From positions 1-23,027 of the forward strand of contig PCCJ01000045.1 of assembly GCA_002731665.1 (NCBI GenBank): 23,027 bases of DNA, given 5' to 3'. Each line of letters starts with the position of its first letter. Position 1 is the first letter of the stretch. The notes below the pieces were generated by a model that was given only the letters and a program-made list of their open reading frames with translations, had not been told where the DNA came from and searched no databases. This document shows, in pieces, positions 15,526-23,027 of the stretch. A program made the position numbers and the translations under genes. Source of the stretch: Actinomycetota bacterium. Lineage in GTDB: Bacteria > Actinomycetota > Acidimicrobiia > Acidimicrobiales > Poriferisodaliceae.

Positions 15526-18201
15526 ATGGCTCTTTTTCAGAAAGTCCTACGCGCTGGCGAAGGAAAAAAAATTAAGGGGTTGGAGTCGATAGTCCCTGAG
15601 ATTAATTCACTTGAGTCCGACTACCTGTCGTTGTCAGACGATGCTTTGAGAAGCAAAACGGGAGATTTCAAAAGTCAGTTAGAGCGTGGCGCAGATTTGA
15701 ATGATATTTTGGTGGATGCTTTTGCGGTAGCCCGCGAAGCGGCAAAGAGAGTGATCGGTCAGCGGCATTACGACGTCCAGCTAATGGGAGGCGCTGCCTT
15801 ACACTTTGGTTGGGTCGCTGAAATGCGCACAGGTGAAGGCAAGACCTTGGTGTCGACGTTACCAGTCTACCTAAACGCGTTAGCAGGTTTAGGGGTCCAC
15901 GTAGTAACAGTAAATGACTATCTCGCCAGGCGTGATGCTGAATGGATGGGTCAAATTCACAAGTTCTTAGGACTTGAAGTTGGTCTTATAATCCCCGGTC
16001 AAAGTGATCCAGATTATAAACGGCGACAGTACGCGGCTGATGTCACTTATGGAACCAATAATGAATTCGGCTTTGATTACCTTCGTGATAATATGTCGAG
16101 TTCTAAAGCAGAACAGACACAACGAGACCACAATTTTTGCATAGTTGATGAAGTTGACTCGATTCTTATTGACGAAGCAAGAACTCCATTAATTATTAGT
16201 GGGCGATTAGCAGATGCGGCGAAGCTCTACAGTCAGTTTGCCCAGGTTGCGCAGTCAATGATTCGCGATGTTGACTACGAAGTCGAAGAAGATAAGCGGA
16301 ACGTAGCGGTATTGGAGCCTGGAATCGAGAAAGTGGAAAAGACTTTAGGCATCGAAAATCTTTACGACCAAGTTAGCTCAAATTTAGTTCACCAGATGAG
16401 TGCCGCCTTAAAGGCGAAAGAGCTATATCGACGTGACCGTGATTATGTGATTCAAAGCGGGGAAGTTCGGATAGTCGATGAATTCACGGGGAGAATTTTA
16501 GAAGGCAGGAGATGGAGCGATGGGCTTCATCAAGCGGTCGAGGCTAAAGAGTCGGTAAAGATTAAACAAGAGAATCAGACCCTTGCCACTATCACTCTGC
16601 AAAATTATTATCGGCTCTACGACAAATTGGCTGGAATGACTGGGACAGCAGCCACCGAAGCCGCCGAGCTTGGAAGCACCTATGGGCTTGACGTTGTTCC
16701 AATTCCTACCCACAAACCCCTGCAAAGGAAAGACCAGGGCGACTTAATATACAAATCTGAGTCCTCTAAAATTAACGCTGTTATAGATGACATCCAACAA
16801 CGCAAGGAAACAGGTCAGCCGATCCTTGTGGGTACGGTTAGCGTGGAGAACAGCGAAAAATTTGCGAACGCTCTTAGGATGAGAGGCATCGAACACAATG
16901 TTCTTAACGCTAAAGAACACACTCGAGAGGCAGAAATAATTACGCAAGCAGGGCGCCTCGGTTCCGTAACTGTTGCAACAAATATGGCAGGGCGTGGCGT
17001 AGATATTTTACTTGGCGGAAACCCCGAGGGCTTAGCCAGACAGGACTTATACCGTGAAGGGTTAGATCCTGATGCCCTAGAGAATGAAGATAAGTTGAGG
17101 GAGTTAATTTCTTTTCGCGATGTTGAGTGTAGAGCTGAAGGTAAGAAGGTCCTAGAAGCCGGCGGTCTGTATGTTTTGGGTACAGAACGCCACGAATCTC
17201 GAAGAATTGATAACCAGCTTCGAGGTCGAGCCGGGCGTCAGGGAGATCCTGGAGAAAGTCGGTTTTATCTCTCTTTAGAAGATGATCTTATGAGAATGTT
17301 TGCCACTGGTGCAATGTCATGGGTAATGGATAAGGCCCTCCCAGATGATAGCCCGATTGAAGCAAAAATGGTTACGAAAGCAATTGAGAGAGCCCAAACG
17401 ACAGTTGAGCAAAAAAACGCCGAAGTGCGAAAAAATGTCCTGAAATATGATGAAGTAATGAATGAGCAACGCAAGGTTATCTATGCGAGGCGAACTCAAA
17501 TCCTAAACGGAGAGGATCTTAAAGAGGACGCCATTGCGTACTTGCAAGAAATCTCAAGAGAGCTTGTCGGTACCTTTTGTGACTCAGACGTCGAATCAGA
17601 TTGGGATCTGGATGGTTTGTTATCTGAAACCAATACGTATTGGCCAATTGAGGTAGACGTATCAGATCTTAAAAAGTTTAGTGATATTGACCAATTAGAA
17701 AATTTTGTGATTGATAGAGCTGTTGACTTCTATTCCCGGAGAGAGATTGAGCTCGGCCCCGAGAATATGAGGGAAGTGGAACGTCAAGTAATGCTTCGAA
17801 TCCTCGATCAGCGTTGGCGGCAGCACCTTTATGAGATGGACTATCTACGAGAAGGAATCCATCTCCGCGGTATCGGTCAGAAAGATCCAGTCTCTGAGTG
17901 GCAGAGGGAAGGTTTTGACATGTTCTCTGCCATGTTGGAATCAACTCATAGAGATTTTGTCAAATATGCTATGCATGCAGAGGTTGTGGTGCGTGAGCAA
18001 AAGCCTGCTGATACATCTCTTGTGTCGTATTCCTCATCCGAAAATGATGCAATTTCGCCAAATGCTCCATCCGGTAATACTGATGCAAGAATGACAACTG
18101 ACAAAGCCCAACGTATAAAGTCGGCTGAGGAAAAAATAGGGCGAAACGACCTCTGTCATTGTGGGAGCAACAAAAAATTTAAACATTGTCACGGCCGTTA
18201 A
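15526..18201 (+). CDS. secA: Preprotein translocase ATPase SecA
   Basis: SecA drives secretory proteins through SecYEG with ATP. From the ATG at 15526 it has 891 residues, a full-length form. The N-terminal MALFQKVLRAGEGK is typical. Walker A MRTGEGKT is at about 100-107 and Walker B with DEVD at about 208-211. The second nucleotide-binding domain has TNMAGRGVDI (nt 16978-17007) and the arginine-finger region QLRGRAGRQGD (nt 17218-17250). The helical wing and scaffold domains follow. The C-terminal tail ends in a CxCx8CH zinc motif (CHCGSNKKFKHCH), used for SecB or phospholipid contact in other bacteria. It appears to be the housekeeping SecA1 type. The 98-base gap from ahcY suggests its own promoter, but none was convincing. 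The stop lies 12 bases before prfB. Confidence 0.98.
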   Translation: MALFQKVLRAGEGKKIKGLESIVPEINSLESDYLSLSDDALRSKTGDFKSQLERGADLNDILVDAFAVAREAAKRVIGQRHYDVQLMGGAALHFGWVAEMRTGEGKTLVSTLPVYLNALAGLGVHVVTVNDYLARRDAEWMGQIHKFLGLEVGLIIPGQSDPDYKRRQYAADVTYGTNNEFGFDYLRDNMSSSKAEQTQRDHNFCIVDEVDSILIDEARTPLIISGRLADAAKLYSQFAQVAQSMIRDVDYEVEEDKRNVAVLEPGIEKVEKTLGIENLYDQVSSNLVHQMSAALKAKELYRRDRDYVIQSGEVRIVDEFTGRILEGRRWSDGLHQAVEAKESVKIKQENQTLATITLQNYYRLYDKLAGMTGTAATEAAELGSTYGLDVVPIPTHKPLQRKDQGDLIYKSESSKINAVIDDIQQRKETGQPILVGTVSVENSEKFANALRMRGIEHNVLNAKEHTREAEIITQAGRLGSVTVATNMAGRGVDILLGGNPEGLARQDLYREGLDPDALENEDKLRELISFRDVECRAEGKKVLEAGGLYVLGTERHESRRIDNQLRGRAGRQGDPGESRFYLSLEDDLMRMFATGAMSWVMDKALPDDSPIEAKMVTKAIERAQTTVEQKNAEVRKNVLKYDEVMNEQRKVIYARRTQILNGEDLKEDAIAYLQEISRELVGTFCDSDVESDWDLDGLLSETNTYWPIEVDVSDLKKFSDIDQLENFVIDRAVDFYSRREIELGPENMREVERQVMLRILDQRWRQHLYEMDYLREGIHLRGIGQKDPVSEWQREGFDMFSAMLESTHRDFVKYAMHAEVVVREQKPADTSLVSYSSSENDAISPNAPSGNTDARMTTDKAQRIKSAEEKIGRNDLCHCGSNKKFKHCHGR

Positions 18202-18213
18202 GAAGAGAGTCAG

Positions 18214-19326
18214 ATGCAAGATTTCACTGATGTGCTGGTAGATCTAGAGCGGCGCGTAGATGAGGCTGAATCATATTTGCGTATAGGTCCATCTCGAGAA
18301 GAGGCGACCCAACTTGAATCGAAAGCTTCAAGTCCGGGGTTGTGGGATAACCAGGAAGAAGCAAAAAAAGTTACGTCTCAGCTAGCCACTCTTAAAGACG
18401 ACATAGAGCGTTGGGAAAGGGTGCGCAGAGAAGTAGATGATGCCAGTGCTCTTTTTGAATTGGCTAGAGAAGAAGACGATGAGTCGTTAGAGAGTGAGAT
18501 CACTCTATTAATTGAATCAGTTGTAGGCCGACTTGATGAGATCGAACTTTTTGCTCTTTTCAGTGGGGAGCATGATGAAAATGATGCCGTGTGTGAGCTT
18601 CACTCGGGAGCGGGAGGAACGGACGCTTGCGATTGGGCAGAAATGCTTCTTCGAATGTATCTGCGCTGGGCGGAGGGTAAAGGATTTGATGTCGAGCTGC
18701 ATGAAGCAACCGATGGCGGTGAAGCAGGCATTAGCTCTGCGACCTTTCTAATAAAAGGAAGATTCGCTTTTGGTTTTTTGCAAGCGGAAAGGGGCGTCCA
18801 CCGGCTTGTGCGAATTTCGCCCTTTGATTCTAATGCGCGTAGGCATACGGCATTTGCGTCCCTATCAGTAGTGCCCTTTTTCGAAGAGGTGTCCGATGAA
18901 GTTGTTATTGATGATAAAGAATTGCGGATAGATACTTACCGGTCATCTGGAGCCGGTGGCCAGCATGTCAACGTTACAGATTCTGCGGTGCGAATAACGC
19001 ACCTTCCTACTGGGGTCGTGGTTGCTTGTCAGAATGAACGTAGTCAACACCAGAACAAGGATCGGGCCATGCAAATGTTGGCAGCTAAATTAGCGCACCG
19101 ACAACGGATAGAGCGCAAAGAGGAAATGAATGCCTTAGCAGGTGAACAACGAGAAGTTGCGTGGGGCAGTCAGATTCGTTCCTATGTTCTGCACCCCTAT
19201 CAGCAAGTTAAAGATCTCCGAAGTAATTTGGAACTCGGAAATCCTGAGAGTGTTCTAGACGGCAATTTAGACCCACTTATGGAGGCATTTCTTCAATGGC
19301 AACGTTCGAAAAAAGCAGACTCTTAA
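18214..19326 (+). CDS. prfB: Peptide chain release factor 2
   Basis: RF2 recognises UGA and UAA stop codons and triggers release of the finished peptide. This 370-residue protein has the coiled N-terminal domain and the stop-codon reading motif SPF at 202-204, which distinguishes it from RF1 (PxT). The catalytic GGQ is at 248-250 in SSGAGGQHVN. Position 244, equivalent to E. coli residue 246, is serine rather than the K-12 threonine. The gene is one continuous frame: the usual autoregulatory +1 frameshift site near codon 25 (a CUU-UGA-C signal) is absent. A GAAGAGAG tract ends four bases before the ATG. It follows secA closely and precedes ftsEX, an order found in many actinobacteria. Confidence 0.97.
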   Translation: MQDFTDVLVDLERRVDEAESYLRIGPSREEATQLESKASSPGLWDNQEEAKKVTSQLATLKDDIERWERVRREVDDASALFELAREEDDESLESEITLLIESVVGRLDEIELFALFSGEHDENDAVCELHSGAGGTDACDWAEMLLRMYLRWAEGKGFDVELHEATDGGEAGISSATFLIKGRFAFGFLQAERGVHRLVRISPFDSNARRHTAFASLSVVPFFEEVSDEVVIDDKELRIDTYRSSGAGGQHVNVTDSAVRITHLPTGVVVACQNERSQHQNKDRAMQMLAAKLAHRQRIERKEEMNALAGEQREVAWGSQIRSYVLHPYQQVKDLRSNLELGNPESVLDGNLDPLMEAFLQWQRSKKADS

Positions 19327-19430
19327 TAGGATTTCGCTCTAGTTAACTACCTGACATCAGATGAGCACTCGACTGTCCTACTCTTGGCATAAAAATATCT
19401 TTCTCCAAAAAACTCTCCTACGAAGGTACG

Positions 19431-20108
19431 ATGATCCGTTTCGAAAACGTGACCAAGGTCTACAAAGAAGTTACACACGCAGTCAATGACGTGACGATCA
19501 ACATAGACAAAGGGGAATTTGTATTCCTTGTTGGTCAATCTGGTTCCGGGAAATCGACAATTCTGAGACTTATAACTGCTGAAGAGGTCCCGACGGACGG
19601 ACATGTTCATGTTGCTGGTAAAGACTTGGCGCGTATTAGCTCAAGGCGAGTGCCGTACCTCCGTCGTAATATCGGGTCAGTGTTTCAAGATTTTAAGCTA
19701 CTGCCTCAAAAGTCGGTGTATGAAAATGTGGCTTTTGCACTAGAAGTAATTGGCCGTCCTAAAAATATTATAAATACTCAGGTCCCAACAATTTTAGAGC
19801 TTGTAGGTCTTGCAGATAAACAACGGAATTTACCGAACGAGCTTTCTGGTGGAGAACAGCAACGGGTCTGTATAGCGAGAGCATTTGTGAATCGTCCGCT
19901 TATTCTGCTAGCGGACGAGCCAACTGGAAACCTTGATCCGATAACAGCTCAGGAGATAATGAGGTTGTTGGACCGGATTAATCAAACGGGTACGACGGTA
20001 GTGATGGCAACTCATGACCAGAAAATTGTTGATCAGATGAGACGGCGTGTTGTGGCTCTGGCACACGGCAAAATTGTTCGCGATCAGCAGCAGGGGGTTT
20101 ACAGCTAG
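19431..20108 (+). CDS. ftsE: Cell division ATP-binding protein FtsE
   Basis: FtsE is the cytoplasmic ATPase of the FtsEX complex, which couples ATP hydrolysis to activation of peptidoglycan hydrolases at the septum. The 225-residue protein has Walker [10 protein letters not shown] at 35-43, the Q-loop near FQDFKL (85-90), the ABC signature LSGGEQQR at 138-145, Walker B LILLADEP at 157-164 and the H-loop histidine at 195. Its small size and the N-terminal [10 protein letters not shown] are typical of FtsE. A GAAGG lies four bases before the ATG. The 104-base gap after prfB could hold a promoter (CTGACA at 19351-19356 is a possible -35), but no clear -10 was seen. The stop overlaps the GTG that may start ftsX. 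Confidence 0.95.
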   Translation: MIRFENVTKVYKEVTHAVNDVTINIDKGEFVFLVGQSGSGKSTILRLITAEEVPTDGHVHVAGKDLARISSRRVPYLRRNIGSVFQDFKLLPQKSVYENVAFALEVIGRPKNIINTQVPTILELVGLADKQRNLPNELSGGEQQRVCIARAFVNRPLILLADEPTGNLDPITAQEIMRLLDRINQTGTTVVMATHDQKIVDQMRRRVVALAHGKIVRDQQQGVYS

Positions 20109-21016
20109 TGATGGTTGTAATTTTTGATCGTTTGGGCTACTTCTTCCATGAAACTTGGTTGAGCGTACGAAGAAATTTGACTCTTACGTTTGCGGCGATA
20201 TTAACGGTAGCGGTGGGCGCGATGTTAGTTGGGTTAGGGCTGATGGCCCGTTCTGCAAGCAGTAATGCTTTAGGGCGATGGCAAGGAGGTGTGCAATTTG
20301 AAATCTTTTTACAGCCGACAATCTCGGGTAACCAAATTGATGCCCTTGGGCTTGAGCTACGTAACCATCCTGATATTGAACGGATTGAGTTTGTTACGCA
20401 GAAAGAAGCTCATGAGCTTCTGCAGGAAATTCTGGTAGATGAACCAGAAGTTTTGAAAGAAGTCGCCCCTGAGAGCCTTCCAGCGTCGTATCGAATTGTT
20501 CCTCGGCAAACTGAGGGAGAACTTATTGAGTCCTTGGCCGCTCAATTTCGCGAGCGGCCTGGGGTGTACTCTGTAGAAACGGGACGTCAGCAAATCGATG
20601 CGATTCGCGAGTGGTTTAATTCATTTCGTTGGATTGTTTTGTTGATGTCGATTGTGTTATCAGCTGCGAGTGTGTTGCTGATATTTAATATGATTCGCGT
20701 TGGTATGTTTGCGCGTCGTCGAGAGATCGAGGTGATGAAGCTAGTCGGTGCTACTAATTCATTTATCAGGACGCCTTTTATCTTGGAAGGCATGCTTCAT
20801 GGCTTAGCCGGTGGAGTCGTTGGAGCGATAGCGGCTGGCGCTTTGCGCAATCACGTAGAAGACTTATTTGGTAGGTCTGAAATTTTGGCCTTTTTTAGAT
20901 CTTTTACTGTGTCATCAAGCCAATTTAACACCGCAATTTTCATAACAATAATATTGGGAGTGGTCGTTGGGGCAGTCGGCTCTGCTTTCGCAGCGAGCCG
21001 TTTTCTGGATGTCTAG
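20108..21016 (+). CDS. ftsX: Cell division ABC permease FtsX
   Basis: FtsX is the membrane partner of FtsE and transmits conformational change to peptidoglycan hydrolases outside. This 302-residue protein has the expected four helices: about 26-46, 173-197, 228-246 and 272-296. Between helices 1 and 2 is an extracytoplasmic domain of about 125 residues beginning VQFEIFLQP. The cytoplasmic RRREIEVMKLVGATNSFIR motif (about 202-220) is the coupling region contacting FtsE. The start is either GTG at 20108, which overlaps the ftsE stop by one base and lies nine bases after a CAGGGGG tract, or ATG at 20111. No hydrolase gene of the RipC/PcsB type and no smpB follows, although these are frequent neighbours in other actinobacteria. 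Confidence 0.95.
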   Translation: MMVVIFDRLGYFFHETWLSVRRNLTLTFAAILTVAVGAMLVGLGLMARSASSNALGRWQGGVQFEIFLQPTISGNQIDALGLELRNHPDIERIEFVTQKEAHELLQEILVDEPEVLKEVAPESLPASYRIVPRQTEGELIESLAAQFRERPGVYSVETGRQQIDAIREWFNSFRWIVLLMSIVLSAASVLLIFNMIRVGMFARRREIEVMKLVGATNSFIRTPFILEGMLHGLAGGVVGAIAAGALRNHVEDLFGRSEILAFFRSFTVSSSQFNTAIFITIILGVVVGAVGSAFAASRFLDV

Positions 21017-21033
21017 CTAGGAAGTAGTTGCTC

Positions 21034-21393
21034 GTGGAAATATTTTGTTATGGAACGTTGCTGCCTGGCGAAGAGAGATGGAAATATTTGAAGCCTTCGG
21101 TTGTTAGCTATCAAAGTGATTCAGTTGTAGGTCATCTATTTGATACCGGTAAAGGTTATCCGGGCGCTGTATTTGGTTTGATTGGCTGTATCAGCGGTAT
21201 CAGATTTAACATTCATGATCACTTATTGGAGCAAACTCTTGAATTGCTCGATGAGATAGAGGGTGCTGTTGATGGGGACTACAGACGAGTTCAAGTGCTT
21301 ACTGACAAAGGTTTTCAGGTGTTTGCCTATGAGTTTGGGCAGAGTTCTAAAGAATTGACTCGAATCAAAGGAGGTAACTGGTTAAACCGTTAG
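21034..21393 (+). CDS. Gamma-glutamylcyclotransferase-like (AIG2/GGCT fold) protein
   Basis: This 119-residue protein has the BtrG-fold substrate loop YGTLLPG at residues 6-12 right after the first strand. The LDEIEG segment at about 72-77 has a glutamate in the place of the family's catalytic acid, followed by the YRRV strand. Members release pyroglutamate (5-oxoproline) from gamma-glutamyl amines or peptides; the substrate of this one is unknown. I prefer the GTG at 21034 because the domain begins there and an AGGAA lies ten bases upstream, but a TTG at 21028 is closer to the same site. It follows ftsX by about 17 bases and may be cotranscribed, without an evident functional link. Confidence 0.75.
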   Translation: MEIFCYGTLLPGEERWKYLKPSVVSYQSDSVVGHLFDTGKGYPGAVFGLIGCISGIRFNIHDHLLEQTLELLDEIEGAVDGDYRRVQVLTDKGFQVFAYEFGQSSKELTRIKGGNWLNR

Positions 21394-21420
21394 TCGTTCT
21401 TCGGCCCAGCTTGTGGGTGT

Positions 21421-21434
21421 ACCTTTGAAAAGGT
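21421..21434. repeat. Short palindrome ACCTTTGAAAAGGT in the gap before the crotonase gene
   Basis: ACCTTT at 21421-21426 and AAAGGT at 21429-21434 are perfect complements with two bases between. It lies 28 bases after the stop of the GGCT-like gene in a 122-base gap. No T-run follows, so it is not an ordinary terminator; it could be a small operator or chance. Confidence 0.25.
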
Positions 21435-21502
21435 CATGTCAGATTTGCACTTTCGCTTGCAGACACGTGGCTGATACGCAACGCTTAAGCTTTGACTGAT
21501 GA

Positions 21503-21508
21503 AGAGGA
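21503..21508 (+). promoter_or_regulatory. Ribosome binding site deciding the crotonase start
   Basis: AGAGGA lies seven bases before the ATG at 21516. The longer frame starting at TTG 21492 has no such site and would read through this sequence. Confidence 0.65.
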
Positions 21509-21515
21509 ACTTTAT

Positions 21516-22418
21516 ATGCCCGACTTTCAAACTCTGCGATACGAAGTGGAAGATCAGATTCTAACTCTGACTATGAATAGGCCTGAAAGGCTTAATGCCT
21601 TTAACAGCACAATGCAACGTGAGTTTCTCAGTGCGCTAGATGAGGCGGACGCGGATGACGGGGTTCGTGTCGTAATTGTCACTGGGGAAGGAAGAGGGTT
21701 TTGCGCTGGAGCGGATCTTTCGAAAGGTGCTGAAACCTTTGATTATGACAATCAAACAGAAGCAGATCAAGAGGACAGGGCTGCGAATGAGGGTCGACAG
21801 GGAGGCAGTAATGATTGGTTAAGAGACGGTGGCGGGTTGCTTTCTCTTCGTGTTTACGAATTCAATAAGCCGATTATTGCGGCAATCAATGGCGCAGCAG
21901 TTGGGGTAGGCGTGACAATGACTCTGCCTATGGACATTCGATTAGCATCTACCAAGGCAAAAGTCGGGTTTGTGTTCAGCCGACGAGGAATAGTGCCCGA
22001 AGCTTGCTCATCATATTTTTTGCCTAGAGTCGTTGGTATTAGCAAAGCATTAGAATGGGCCTATAGCGGTGCAGTCTTCGACGCTGAAGAGGCTCTGAAC
22101 GGTGGGTTAGTTAGGAGTGTCCACGAGCCTGAGGATCTAATGCCGGCGGCCCGCAAAATTGCTCGAGAGATTGCGGAAAACACTTCGGCTGTATCAGTGA
22201 CAATGATTAGACATATGATGTGGCGAATGCTTGGAGTTGATCATCCTATGGAAGCTCACAAGATTGATAGTAGGGGTATCTTTGAACTCGGGCGAGGAGC
22301 AGATGCCCACGAAGGTGTGAAGTCATTTCTTGAAAAACGTTCAGCAGAATTTTCCATGACGACCAGCCAAGATTTGCCAGAATTTTTTCCATGGTGGGAA
22401 GACCGTCAATTTGAATAA
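21516..22418 (+). CDS. Crotonase-family enoyl-CoA hydratase/isomerase
   Basis: This 300-residue protein begins with the family's LTMNRPERLNAFN signature. It carries both oxyanion-hole segments, FCAGADL (62-68) and NGAAVGVG (125-132), which polarise the CoA thioester. The fold is that of enoyl-CoA hydratases acting in fatty acid or amino acid breakdown. The two catalytic glutamates of classical hydratase (rat E144 and E164) align by eye with Thr and Phe. A glutamate appears instead at residue 162 in GIVPEACSSYFLP, the place where delta3,delta2-enoyl-CoA isomerases such as PECI have SPEGCSSY. An isomerase activity is therefore plausible. The insertion rich in acidic residues at about 72-105 is larger than usual. 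The stop overlaps the prmA start (TAATG). Confidence 0.85.
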   Translation: MPDFQTLRYEVEDQILTLTMNRPERLNAFNSTMQREFLSALDEADADDGVRVVIVTGEGRGFCAGADLSKGAETFDYDNQTEADQEDRAANEGRQGGSNDWLRDGGGLLSLRVYEFNKPIIAAINGAAVGVGVTMTLPMDIRLASTKAKVGFVFSRRGIVPEACSSYFLPRVVGISKALEWAYSGAVFDAEEALNGGLVRSVHEPEDLMPAARKIAREIAENTSAVSVTMIRHMMWRMLGVDHPMEAHKIDSRGIFELGRGADAHEGVKSFLEKRSAEFSMTTSQDLPEFFPWWEDRQFE

Positions 22419-23027
22419 TGCAAAATAGGCGAGAAGAAGCGTTCGATTTCGGAGATCCGATTGGTTGTGCGGTTGTGGCATCAGATGATGTGAGTCGCCC
22501 AGATATCGAGGAATACCTTGCTTCCTGTGGTGCTGCGTGGAGTTGGATTTCTATTCGACCAGGGCGTCTCGTCGCGTCTGCTGCGGTAGCCGATGAAGTT
22601 ACAGCTAGAGGGTTAGTCGCTTCGCTGCGAGCTGCAAATTATTCGGCTGTTCTTGGGCCAGCAGATGAGGCGCATAATGTGGGGTGGAGCAATCGAAACA
22701 GGCCAACTAAAATTACAGATGAGGTCAGTGTTTGCTTTCCATGGGCGTTTTGCGATGCGGAAGTTATTATAGAAATCGACCCAGGTAGCGGTTTCGGGGC
22801 AGGCGACCATCCGAGCACACATTTGTTGCTAGAGGCGCTGGCGCATCGCTTAGTTGGCGGCGAAACAGTTTTAGATGTTGGTTGTGGCTCGGGCGTATTA
22901 ACAGTAGCCGCAGCATGTCTTGGAGCGTCTAACGCTGTTGGAATTGATATTAATAGAGATGGATTAATTTCTGCTGGTTTAAACGCAGCGAGGAATGGTG
23001 TCAGTGACCGGACTTCATTTTTGTTCG
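22418..23027 (+). CDS. prmA: Ribosomal protein L11 methyltransferase (PrmA-like), 3' truncated by the window edge
   Basis: A frame open from the ATG at 22418 runs off the right edge after 203 full codons. The N-terminal part is poorly conserved. GFGAGDHPST at 125-134 matches the PrmA hallmark GxGTGxHPTT, VLDVGCGSG at 151-159 is the SAM-binding motif I, and GIDIN at 175-179 ends the second strand. PrmA trimethylates ribosomal protein L11 in the cytoplasm, but small-molecule methyltransferases with the same motifs exist. The ATG overlaps the crotonase stop by one base (TAATG), so the genes are translationally coupled. The C-terminal part with the catalytic NPP-type motif is outside the window, so completeness cannot be judged. 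Confidence 0.85.
   Translation, partial: MQNRREEAFDFGDPIGCAVVASDDVSRPDIEEYLASCGAAWSWISIRPGRLVASAAVADEVTARGLVASLRAANYSAVLGPADEAHNVGWSNRNRPTKITDEVSVCFPWAFCDAEVIIEIDPGSGFGAGDHPSTHLLLEALAHRLVGGETVLDVGCGSGVLTVAAACLGASNAVGIDINRDGLISAGLNAARNGVSDRTSFLF

Noticed and set aside
22613..22822. Minus-strand open frame of 69 codons near the right edge
   Set aside because: It is antisense to the PrmA-like frame, which carries clear methyltransferase motifs and a coupled start.
1..23027. CRISPR arrays, tRNA or rRNA genes, insertion sequences, phage or defence systems
   Set aside because: No regularly spaced repeats, RNA gene signatures, transposase motifs or defence domains were seen; intergenic gaps are all short.

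Overview
The window is a gene-dense bacterial chromosome segment with no mobile element, rRNA, tRNA or CRISPR array that I can see, and no gene-free stretch longer than about 125 bases. The gene content points to an actinobacterium. DUF5719 and DUF3499 proteins sit with phosphomannomutase, a Trm112-like protein, a bifunctional phosphoglucose/phosphomannose isomerase and S-adenosylhomocysteinase, and then with secA-prfB-ftsE-ftsX. The moderate to low GC (my visual impression is mid-to-high 40s percent, not measured) and the frequent GTG/TTG starts make an uncultivated, possibly aquatic, Acidimicrobiia-type lineage my best guess. That assignment is inference.

Layout. (1) Positions 1-4489, plus strand: the end of a very large glycosyltransferase whose start lies left of the window, a secreted or anchored DUF5719 protein, and a membrane-anchored thioredoxin-like protein. 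(2) 4527-6419, minus strand: the membrane AAA protease FtsH, convergent with the thioredoxin gene and divergent from the next block. (3) 6533-13893, plus strand: DUF3499, a CPBP-family membrane protease, a second large polytopic GT-C-like protein, a GtrA-GT2 fusion, phosphomannomutase, a Trm112-like protein and a PGI/PMI isomerase. (4) 13973-21016, plus strand: ahcY, secA, prfB, ftsE and ftsX. (5) 21034 to the right edge, plus strand: a gamma-glutamylcyclotransferase-like protein, a crotonase-family protein and the beginning of an L11 methyltransferase (PrmA), cut by the window edge.

How the genes may work together. The PGI/PMI and phosphomannomutase convert fructose-6-P to mannose-6-P and then mannose-1-P. 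The GtrA-GT2 fusion looks like a polyprenyl-phosphate hexose synthase with its own membrane domain. The two giant membrane proteins look like GT-C-type enzymes with extracytoplasmic tails, and DUF5719 is an exported companion. I infer a conserved actinobacterial envelope-glycosylation locus of undefined product; this is the most interesting hypothesis in the window. FtsH, SecA and FtsEX are membrane housekeeping functions around it. Several gene joints overlap by 1-8 bases (2585, 10040, 12862, 20108, 22418), which suggests translational coupling.
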